Of a stretch of DNA of 64,000 nt, positions 50,655 through 61,174 are shown piece after piece. Source of the stretch: Wuchereria bancrofti (taxonomy: Eukaryota > Nematoda > Chromadorea > Rhabditida > Onchocercidae); contig SSBO01000009.1 in assembly GCA_005281725.1 (NCBI GenBank), positions 12,325,446 through 12,389,445 of the forward strand, read 5' to 3'. Numbering within the stretch: position 1 is the first letter of the stretch; every line of letters starts with the position of its first letter. A model generated the notes under the pieces. That model saw nothing but the letters and a program-made list of their open reading frames with translations, did not search any database and was not told where the DNA came from. The translations under genes were made by a program, and so were the position numbers.

Positions 50655-52785
50655 CAATTTGCATAGTTTCGTTTCTCATAATAGTTTCGACTTGCTCATT
50701 GAAATGAAAATGATAAAGAGTTGATGCGAATGATATAATACAAGCTATCATATGATTAATCTTTTATTATCTGTTGATTATGAGCATTTTTTGATAAATT
50801 AAATGTTTTTGCAATCAATTTCATATCGATTGGAATATTTTCCACTGCTTCAACAATATAATTGGTTCCTTTATTATTGTCCCAATATGTGATACCATTA
50901 ACAATGTAACGTATGCAAAATTCACATGTTGCACCAATCTGAAAATATAATAAAAAAATAATCGAATTAATTAATCTTTGATTTCATAGTACCATTGATA
51001 CTATTGCAATTTGTTTTAAAGTAGGAAAAAAAAGGAAAATTACACTTATTTTAAGGAGCAAATTAATTTCGCAGTAACAAAATAAGTTAATACTAATACT
51101 AAATACTATTAGGATTTAATTGGAACTATAATAAAACAATATAAGTAATAAGTTTGAAAAAAAAAATGAAAACACATTATACCGGAAAATCGGTGGGAAG
51201 TGAAATGATAAATGTGAATTTATCTATAGTGTCATCGTTTCTAGCTGAACTCTTGTATCTTCCAACTGTTTCGATATTTGTTCTCCAATTATCTGTGGTA
51301 TATCTGATATATACCTAAAAAATAAAATTGAAATATGTAAATGAAACTTTTTTATAGACAAATGTAAAATGAGGAGAAAACATTAAAATATACATTTTGG
51401 CTTATTTTTAAAGTTTAAAAAGTTTAGCTACTTAGCATATTCAATAACTTGGTAATTTAAATTTCAAATCAAATATTCGTTATATTCTCTATAATCATCC
51501 CAATCAGAACTGCAAATTTCATTTTATATTTTCCTAATTTTAGCATTACTCAGCCACCATAAAGCAATCAAATCTAATTTTTTCTTTTTTTTAAATGATT
51601 ACTTAAAAAAAAAAAAAAAATAGAAATGATAGCTTTACAATCTTCTAAAAACTTAGTGCTGTTTACAAAATTATTAAACTGATCAAATTAATTGTATTCT
51701 TCTTTAATCGAAAAAAAAAAAACTGCCATAAGAATGTTAGAATGCTAAAATAATTTTCTAAAAAAGACATTTGTGGCATAATTAGCATTAGCAAGTATTA
51801 ACTTCCTTATCTAATGTTTGTTAGGTTATGAAACGAATGTAATATTAAATTCCATATGTTTCATTTATATCACTTTTTCATTAAGAAAATATTAATTATC
51901 AATTGATAATGAGTGATATAAATTACGAGGTTAGAGTTTGGTTCATATTTCAATTATACTAAAGATATATCTATATATATCATTAGAATTGGAAATGTTT
52001 GCTTGCTAAATAAAACATTTGCTAAAAATATTAAAATACTAGCTACTACATTTAATCATTGATTTTATTTTAATTGAAGTTTAATAATTAATCTAAATCT
52101 TCCTAATTTATCATTTATTCTTGTATTTGTTAGAATTTTATTTATTAGATTAGCTAAATGATAAATGTAATATATTAATTAACCTGCTTTTGATATGCAA
52201 TATTAAGAACATTTATGGTACCAATGATATTCATATCAACAAATTTAACACAATCTAAGCAAACTGTTTGATTGCGTGTTAAATAATCAATTTCCGCATC
52301 AGTATGTTCGTGAAATTTTGCTAAGGTTAGCATAACATTTCGTGGACGTTTGATAATTTTGGTAGATAATGGAGGAAATGTTGCACCAAACTTTTGCAAC
52401 CTAAAAATTGTAATAATTATTTAAATAAAACAAATATTTTAAAATAAATGAAATGTTTATATAGGAAAAATGAATGCAATATTTTTTAATACATACTCGA
52501 TTGAGAAATCATCTGCTTCATAATAATTCTGATGTACAAGATTCAAACCAAATGAATCGGCGAAATGCACTGTTTTTCTCATTCCTAAATTTGGTGTAGA
52601 AGGTTTACGCAACGCTGATCGAAGTGTTTTTGAACGCATCCTTATAATAAAACATAATTTTAGCAGTTTTTTTTTTTTTTCAAATTTTATCAATAAAAAA
52701 TTTTTAATTAGTAGTAGTAAAAGTTAATGATAAAAGTTCAAACGAAAATTTTCCTTTTCTTTTTTTATCTTGTAAAGAAAAAAAA
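50655..52785. repeat. 2131-bp block, copy 2 (right of N)
   Basis: Second copy of 48523-50653. It is the copy contiguous with the 5' exons of the glycogen-targeting gene. Confidence 0.9.
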
Positions 52786-53377
52786 AAAAAAAAAAAAGAA
52801 AAAGATAGAGTGATTAAATTAGAATAAACTTATTACAATTTGTTGCTTTTTGTGACATTTGATTGTGTATTATTATCATCCGATGAAAAATTCGTATCAT
52901 CATTACGTAAGCATTTGAATAGATCTATGAATGAACGAAGTGATGATTCTTCGGGTTTCTGCAAATTTGAAAAAATTTTTAATTTTTTATAATATTTAAT
53001 AAATTTGAGGTTTAAATTTTGAATTCTAATCAAAAAAAAGTGAAAAAAGAAAGGAGAAAAAAAACATCATAAAATGAAAAATTATTAAAAAAAAAAATGA
53101 ATAAAAAATTGTAGTGAAAACATCATAAAATGAAAAATTATTAAAAAAAAAAATGAATAAAAAATTGTAGTGAAGCACTAACATCAAGCGTCCAAACTAC
53201 TTTGTTAGTTTCATTAGCTGATGATGTGCCAAGTTGTAATTTCAAATCAAGCAAATTGTGATGTTTAATTTTGCTAATGAGTGATTGCAAGGTAGCTTGT
53301 TCAGGATATTGTCCAACATCAATTGCAACCGTCGATACATCCATTGCCATTTTTTTACCTTTCATAACAATGTTCAT
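50756..53377 (-). CDS. Protein phosphatase 1 regulatory subunit 3-like, glycogen-targeting (CBM21)
   Basis: Exons 53377-53183, 52958-52837, 52640-52497, 52400-52184, 51314-51183 and 50938-50756 join in phase to 330 residues. Residues 128-132 (KTVHF), followed by ADSFGLNLV, form the PP1-docking RVxF motif typical of PPP1R3 proteins. Residues about 195-300 form a CBM21 carbohydrate-binding module: VKFVDMNIIGTINVLNIAYQK, VYIRYTTDNW, FTFIISLPTD, FCIRYIVNG and YWDNNKGTNY (288-297). Such subunits bring PP1 to glycogen and thereby activate glycogen synthase and restrain phosphorylase. The serine-rich segment around KTLRSALRKPSTPN before RVxF could be phospho-regulated. The start is the first ATG of exon 1; Met5 or Met10 would also work. 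The last four exons occur again at 48624-50508. Confidence 0.88.
53064..53175. repeat. Perfect 56-bp tandem duplication
   Basis: The unit starting ACATCATAAAATGAAAAATT occurs at 53064 and 53120 without a visible mismatch, including an 11-base A run. It lies in intron 1 of the glycogen-targeting gene, ending 7 bases before the first-exon donor. Confidence 0.9.
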
Positions 53378-55100
53378 GATCTTCTTTCTCTCTCTCTCTC
53401 TTTTTTTTTTCTCTTCTTTTCTTTTTAATTATAAAATCATGTTTTAAAATTAATAATAAATAAGAAGTTTTGATATTAACATTCTGCTTCTGAAATAAAA
53501 AAAGAAAAAGAAGATCGTGTAATTTTTTTTTTCTTCTACTTTTATCATATCATTAAACGTAAGTCATGTGAAACATGCAAATCATTTAATCAAAATAATA
53601 AAATATTGTAAAATCTTTGATAAAAAAAAAAAGAAAGGAAAAAAAAGACCAACTATTTAGTAAGATACTAGTGTGCAAACGACGAAATATATTATACGTA
53701 TTTCTCTAATTTAATGAAAATTTCGAGAACAGTTAAAAAAAAAAAAAGATATTTCTTTGATATTGGATAGTTTGCTTTGCAAAAAAAAAAAAAAAAAAAA
53801 ATGTTTTTCTATTTGCAAATAAAGTGTGTAACTCCGTTCCTTTTCAACATACAATTATTTTCAATTACTTTTCTTTGTTTTACTTTTACTTACAACAAAT
53901 TTATATCAAAAATATTTAGTGATAAAAAAAAAAACAAAAATTCCAACAGAAACTTTTTTTGTTTGAGACAGCAAAAAAAAAAAAATGATTTGATGGAAAA
54001 AATTGTGTTATTATTGAATGCTATTATGAATTTTACTTTTTTCGCATTTTATTTGGCTCTTTTTTTTTGTTGTTGTTGTTGATTGAATATATCATATAAT
54101 AAATATATGAACGAAAAGATTATTTTATCACTGTAAACAATTCAATAATTATAATTATCAATTGATATTTATACAAATTACTCTGACATCAATGCAATGT
54201 TTACTTTACCAATTCATTGCTATAACAAATACTGAATTCCTATCATTATCACGGATGAATGTAATAAGTAAAATTTGTTGTAAACAAAGTTGAAGAAAAA
54301 AGAATGTGGTATGCTACAATAATTTAGCAGTTAAATTTATCAATTTCAAACTTTTGAAGATGTTAATCTTATCTGTTTTCATCTCACTAACAACTATATT
54401 TCCTTTTTTTTTGCCTTTTTCCATCACTTTCCTGATCTCATATTTTTTTTTTTAATTTTTAAAGCAATTTTTCAATTTCCTTTTTCTTGAAATCAGCGTC
54501 TGGTTTACATTTGATACTGATCATCCCTCAACTATAGCCAACAGCTGTGCTTATTGAAAAGAAAAAAATTGTTACCACACTTTTCTTTTTGTTTGTTCTT
54601 TTCAAAGAGCTTTTAAAAAAAATGGTCCTTAAAATTATAAATTTCAAGCACTTTAAGACAACGAAAATTTAGAAAAATAATTTATAAATTATGTGAAATA
54701 GTCTCTATCATTAAGCTTAACGTAGCATATAGACTAATTAAGAGTGATACTCTAAATATTAAATTAAGTTTAATTTAATGAAAATATTGAAATATTAATT
54801 AATACTTCAAAAATTTTCTTAGATATTTTAACAAGTTATTGTGAAATTATTGCAATTTGAAACATACATTTAATAATGACAAAACAAGATGAAAAAATAG
54901 AAGACAGAAATAAGAATATACATTAGCTAAGAATGTTTATTTACCAATATCCATCTAATACTTTTCAATAGTTATCGTTAGAATTTAAAAAAAAAAAAAA
55001 AAAAAAACTTTCCCTAGTGTTGACAAAAGCGCTTAAATGCAATCAATATTTAATATTACTGTTCAATTCGACAAATTACAGACTTAAATAATGAATGGTA

Positions 55101-55119
55101 TGTGTGTGTGTGTGTGTGT
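55101..55119. repeat. (TG)n microsatellite
   Basis: Nine TG units followed by CTGTGCGGTGTGTGT. Confidence 0.9.
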
Positions 55120-55767
55120 CTGTGCGGTGTGTGTATTCAGGATAAATTGAAAAATGGAAAAGCTTAACATACTTTTACTTGCTCATCAGTAAACTATTCT
55201 TTTTATCAATGATTCCACTTCATTCTTCTGTTCGTTTAAAATTTGAATTATAAAATTCCACATTGTGCTCTCAATATCAAAGTATAAAATAAAAAAAAAA
55301 AAAAAAACTGAATTAAAATTTTTCATAATTTGTTGTATTATAAGTTTTATATATTTTGCAAAAAGTTTAATAAAAGAAATATGCTTACATAAGAATATTG
55401 AATAATTTGAAAGTAATACCATCAATACCATTTGGTTTATTTACAAAAAAAAAAAAAAAGAGAAAAAGAAATAAAAATAAAAAATAAATAACTTTAGAAT
55501 AAAAAAAAAGAAAAGAAGAGGAAGAAAAAAAAAAAAAATTGGGCAATTAGAATAGATTGTTTGTTCATTCTAATAATCGTTAGATTTCAAATAGTGGAAA
55601 AAAGAGAGAAAAAGAAAAGAGAAATTAACTCACTGAGATGATAATTGACCTTAAACAGTTGCATAATAAATGGTATACAAACATTTGACAAAAGTAATTT
55701 AATCAATTGTAACGTGAATTTTAAAAATATTCAAAAAGGTTCGTTACATTTAGTTTAAAAAATAAAA

Positions 55768-55822
55768 ACAATATCATATACAAATTTAAATTAATCTAAC
55801 TTATATTAGAGAAACTTATATT
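55768..55822. repeat. Diverged direct repeat, copy 1
   Basis: ACAATATCATATACAAATT followed by a variable stretch and ACTTATATTAGAGAAACTTA. The partner lies 408 bases downstream at 56176. Confidence 0.7.
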
Positions 55823-56175
55823 AAAGTTATATTCAAGAAAGTATTCATTCATTTGTCTTTTATTTCCACAACAACAATTTCTTATTTCCATGGCAATATG
55901 AGTTTGTGTAATAAATTGATGTTTGCAACTTTTCAAGGTTGATTTTAAAAACTCATTCATGTCAATATTTTGACAGCTAAACAAATAATTTTCACTAAAA
56001 ATACCATTTCTATCCAGGTGTAAGAAATAATAAATCTATATTGGTACAATCAATACTTTATACCTAAAACAAAGAAAAAAAAGTCTAAAATTAAAAATCA
56101 CTATTTTAAATGATGAATTTCTATATTGTGCATTCATTAATTTAATTGCTAACTTATTAAATTATATAGCATTTA

Positions 56176-56230
56176 ACAATATCATATACAAATTAGATGG
56201 ATTTAACTTATGTTAGAGAAATTTATGTTA
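56176..56230. repeat. Diverged direct repeat, copy 2
   Basis: ACAATATCATATACAAATT followed by ACTTATGTTAGAGAAATTTA; matches 55768-55822 with scattered substitutions. Confidence 0.7.
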
Positions 56231-56568
56231 AACTTATGGACATTTGTGTTATTCTACAACAAATTGAATGCCACAATTAAATAAAGCTAATATGATAGGT
56301 ATGATAATAATGATTATGAACAATAGTGATAATTTTATCAGATTTCTGAAAGTTGATAATATTCCAAACTATGAAAAATTTTTAGTCAGTAAAGTGATCA
56401 ATCATACAGATAATTTCAAATAAAATAACATGAAATAATGTATAACATAAATATTATAGATTACAAATCTGATGAATATCGTATGATTTTTTGAATTTAT
56501 CAGTTTAATCAAAATAGTAAATATTGATTGTATACATGTAAATTTCAATATTTCAGTTCCTTTTTTAA

Positions 56569-57010
56569 TTTACAAATTGATTTGGTGTAAGGATAAAAAA
56601 AAAATAAATGTATATGAGTAAAGCAATTATTACAAAGTTAAAAAAATTTCGATATTATTGCGCTAACATGTGAAGTAAGCAAAATTATGCTATTAATTTT
56701 AAACAAATTTATAATGAATGAATTGAATAATATAGTAAATGAAGTAAAATAAAGGAATAGTAAGCATTACGTGATACGTTTATACGTTCACGTTCAGATA
56801 TAATAAGTGTAAGAATGTTTCTTTGTTGTTTTTTCTTTATTTACAAGTTGATTTAGTACAGAAATCAAAAAATGTTATTGTAAAATTACGAAACTTTTGA
56901 TTTTATTGTGTCAATGCACAAAGGGTAAGAAAATTTGTGCTATTAATTTCAAGCAAATTTATAATGAATTAATTGGATAATAAAACAAATAAAGTGAAAT
57001 GAAAAAAAAA
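56569..57010. repeat. Diverged tandem duplication, about 250-271 bp offset
   Basis: TTTACAAATTGATTTGG at 56569 matches TTTACAAGTTGATTTAG at 56840. Near 56689 and 56939, GCTATTAATTTTAAACAAAT matches GCTATTAATTTCAAGCAAAT, followed in both by TTATAATGAAT. The change in offset shows indels, so it is an old duplication. Confidence 0.65.
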
Positions 57011-58738
57011 ATGGTTAATGCAAAAAAGAATAATGTAATTAGCAAGTGTTCAATAAAAATATTGAATTAATATTGATATCAATGAAAAAAAATATTGATG
57101 AACAGTATAGACTTTACCTGTAATTTACTCACTGATTCTTTGATTATTCATTTCGCTCAGGTATCGTCACAAAGTAATAAGGGAAAGATTTTAACTAATG
57201 TAGCATTGAAAGATGTGAATTAACATTAGAACAATTTAAACTTTGAAAAAAAATGTGCAAAAAAAAGGTACGAAACAAATTGAAAAAAAGTGATAATAAA
57301 ATACTGCCAAGAGCAATTGTTGAGAATTTTTTTAATCCACTTCCTATCTCTTCTGTAACTTGTCTAAACATTTTTATTTCATACTAAACATCATTTATCA
57401 ATTTGATCTTTTCACATCAGTTAAATCTCGTGACAATATTTGTAAGAGTTATATTTTTATATAAAATTGATATAATGTTGTTCTAATTGATTTTATTTTT
57501 ATCTTCAAATTTAAGACAAAAAAAAGAAATTTTTTTTCATTCATTTCATCTTTTTCTACCATTTTTCTTTTCTCTTCCTTGCTCATATCTTTTAAATTTT
57601 TTAGAAAAAGCAAAAAAGGATAATGTTTAAAAAATTTCAATGTTAATTTAATTTTACATTTTAGAATTATAGCATATTTTTAAATAATACAAATGTAGTA
57701 ATAGTATTGTTAACACTTCGAGAGAAAAGGAAAAAGGAAACAGATCGTATTGAGAAAAAAAAAAAAAATTATATTATTTGGTTGATGATAACATAATGCT
57801 GGCTAATATTAGCATTCAAAAAAGCATTCATATAAAATCATTTGTTACATTTTTATAATTATCATTTTTACACATCGAACAATCACATCTAATCGTACAG
57901 AATGATCGATTTGCTATGATTTATCAAATGAAATGAAACATTTATTTACCTATATGATATAATATAATGATAATATATTTTCTATAACTTACATCATATA
58001 AATATTGTGATAATTTTTAGAATTATATTCTTATTTCAAATAATTCTATATCATTTTGCACTCAAAAAAAAAATGTATATATGTAAGATAAAAATGAGTT
58101 GCCACATAATTAATTAATTACAATTAAGTAAACTTATACAAATATCACATTCAAATTTAGCACTTTTTTGTTATAATAAATGAGTTAAAGATTACGAAAA
58201 AAATTAAAGTCATAAGATTTAGAACATCAAAAATCACAATGCGTCACAGATGGTTTATCTGATGGAATAGATTTTTCTTCAATGATGATATGATAATATT
58301 AAAGTACATTAACAGTTGATCCAATAGACTTTTTCCCTTCCCTCCCCTTTTTCCTTCCTCCTTTACTATCATCCAATATATTAAAGATTTTTGATAAATT
58401 AACTTCGAATTATTCTTGACTTTTTTTTTCTCTTCAAATTTTTCATTTCCTCTACCATTCTTTTTCCTCCTCATCTGTCTTTTTTTTTTGCTAAAAAAGG
58501 TTTTTAGCGAACAAAAAAAAAAGAAAGAATAATTTCCAAATTTATTACCTAAAAGTAATAGTTTTACAAAATTGAATTGATTTGACAGCTGCACAGATTA
58601 TTTACAATTTTTTGTTCGCTTTTTTATTTTTTGCTTTCATTTTTATTTTTTACTTTTTAACTTTACCAATAATGGATTATTTGTTTAAGCTTTTACATAG
58701 CATAACATATTGATAGTTTGTTTCGTTCATTTTTCCTT

Positions 58739-58755
58739 CCCCCCCCCCCCCCCCC
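58739..58755. repeat. 17-base oligo-C run
   Basis: An uninterrupted C run in otherwise AT-rich DNA, followed by A-runs. The opposite strand is therefore a G17 tract. Confidence 0.9.
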
Positions 58756-59062
58756 AAACAAAAAAAAAAAAAAAACCAAAAAAAAAAGAAAAAATGAAAT
58801 TACAGTACTCAGCCGTTCCATCATTTTCATTTATGTAAGCATTTGATAAAAATATTTTCATAATAATCAAATATTTGAAGACAAAAAGAAGCAATATATT
58901 TTGCTATTTATCTAATTATATAATATATTATCATTGTGTTTTTTATTTTCTTTTAGAAATAAATTTTATCTAAAATATTTGCTCTTTTTTTTTCTTGACA
59001 ATAACAAAAAAAAAAGAAAAAAAGAGAGAAATTATCATAATGAAATAATTATAGATGGGATA

Positions 59063-59118
59063 AGATGCATTAATTATATATGGGAAAGATGCATTAATAA
59101 GTGATAAGATGCATTAAT
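59063..59118. repeat. Three copies of AGATGCATTAAT
   Basis: The 12-mer occurs at 59063, 59087 and 59107. The first and third copies are preceded by GATA (GGATAAGATGCATTAATT and TGATAAGATGCATTAATT), the second by GGGAA. It may be a small regulatory cluster or a short tandem array. Confidence 0.6.
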
Positions 59119-61066
59119 TAATTAACTTTACTTCGATGATATTAGTGTTTTCATTTAATGACTTAACACCAGTTGTTATGAAAAATGATAATTGTAAGCA
59201 TAAAACTACACTTTGTTCTCTTCTTTTTAATTTTTCCATTTAAAAAAAAAGAGAATAAATTGTTTCATTTTTTTTTTTTTTGTTGGTATTGCTTAATGGC
59301 AACTGAATTGAAAATGGAATCAAATTGCACACTTTTAAATGCAAATTCATTGATTACTTTAACAATTTTGAATTAATATCAATCATTTACATGCATTTAT
59401 ATTTTTAAAATTGCAATTGTCAATTGCCATTCAACAATTATTGAAATGACACCACTTAATGCTATCATTTTGCTATTATAATTTTGATATTAATTCCAAT
59501 AAATGCATGAATGGAAAAAAATTTTTAAGCATTTATTTTATAATAAAAGAAATACAACGAAGAAAACTAAACTTTTCATTCTATCTAAAAAATGAAAATG
59601 TCTTTTTTTTAAAAAAATTTTTTTCAATGAATACTAAATAAGACCAATCATATAGAATTATTTAATGCATTATTATTTCACTTTTAAAATAGAGAAACAC
59701 TGGGCAATTATTTGAATACTACAAAAACTTTTTACAATTTTAATAAAAGTTAAATAACTAACAAAAAATAATGGAATGGTTAAGGGAAAAATCATTTCAT
59801 AATTTTTTGATATTTTAAAGCAAATTTATCATATTTTTGAAAATGAAAGGAAAAAAAAAGGGATGGTGCATTTTTTTCGTCTTTTGAAAAAAAAAATGTT
59901 AAAAACAAAATTGGATGATTCAATATGACTCATAATATCAGTTCTTTTTAATTGATTCTAATGAAATTAATGCAATGAATAATGAAAGAAAGAAACAAAA
60001 TAAATAAAAATTCTCTAATTATGAGATTTAGCTATTTTTTTTTAAAATTAACTAGCTCACTAAAACATCTCTACCATTATAAATTCACTAAATTTTATTG
60101 TAGCAATTTAAAATGAAAGATTTACTTAGAAAGAGAAAAATAACAAACAAAAAAAATAATTTAACCTAAAAGTTGAAGACCGAAGTTCATCCTTTCGTAT
60201 ATTTTTTATTTCTTAAATGAAAAATGGTTCTTTCAGCAAAAAAAAAAAAGGAAAAAAATTGTGCTGTAAAAATTGTTTCAAAAGAAGAAGAAATTGACTT
60301 CACAATCTTCAAGTTCATTTATTACACTTTTTTTTTCGCAAATTTTTTTCAAAAAAAAAAAAAAAAAAAAAAAACAAAAATGATCCAGACATAGAGGAAT
60401 TTAACGAAATTAACAATTTTTATTCATATTCATTTAGCACGGCTTTTGTAGATTTGATCGAGATTTTCCGATTTAACGAAAATTAGTTATTGTTTCAAAG
60501 AAAAACTTCAACAATGTATTTAGATTGAAAATAATTTACTTCTAATTTAGTTCTTCAAACTAAAATTTACTCAATTATTGAGAAATACTGATAGCTGCTT
60601 TGCAGTAATTTAATTAGGCATGATTGATTAGTGAACAAAATATTTTTGGATAAATTTATAGGATAATCAATAGCTTTAAATTTTCGGTAGATTTTTCTAC
60701 TGGAAGAAGGTTACATTATCCCCCCCCAAAAAAAAAAATTTAATTAATTTAATAAGATAAGCAGTATAATTACTTTAGCTGAACTGTATTTTCAATATTT
60801 CAACTCAACATTTCATTGTTCTTATTTTTTCGTCTCTGATCAAAATATTATAACTTTTAGAGAAATTGATAATATATGAAATTTTTCAACAAAAAAAAAA
60901 TCGATAACATTATTCAAATTCATGCCTTCTGTTACCCAACAATTTATTTATTCTTTCTGGGATTTGGAAGCATTTAAAGAGATTTGTAAAATTTGTTGAG
61001 AAATGCATTGCATTCTTTGTTATTATTGTATTTAACAACTGTTGTGCATAATTTATGATGTCATAA

Positions 61067-61072
61067 TTTATT
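61067..61072 (-). terminator. Poly(A) signal AATAAA of the WD40 gene
   Basis: Minus-strand AATAAA about 105 bases after the stop codon at 61175. Confidence 0.5.
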
Positions 61073-61174
61073 TATGATATAAATGCAAATGCTGAGTAAT
61101 AATTTAAACATCAATTTAAATTATATATTATTTACAAGTTATTAGGTGAAAGAAAAAATTAAAATATCTCACTT

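Larger units (their letters stand above)
53378..61066. other. Intergenic AT-rich stretch rich in small repeats
   Basis: No gene recognised. The minus-strand 5' flank of the glycogen-targeting gene begins with a TC-rich tract (53380-53415). Beyond it lie a TG microsatellite (55101-55119), diverged duplications at 55768/56176 and 56569/56840, an oligo-C run (58739-58755) and a triple AGATGCATTAAT motif (59063-59118). The frames at 55796-55984 and 58244-58594 are of AT-driven composition and were not accepted. Confidence 0.5.

Noticed and set aside
52175..52693. Reading the duplicated CBM21/RVxF exons as a genuine second domain or tandem paralogue
   Set aside because: Exact identity including introns, with an N at the junction, points to assembly rather than biology.
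54480..54565. Plus-strand frame ending FTFDTDHPSTIANSCAY
   Set aside because: About 30 codons with no start and ambiguous acceptor; a second frame is nearly as open.
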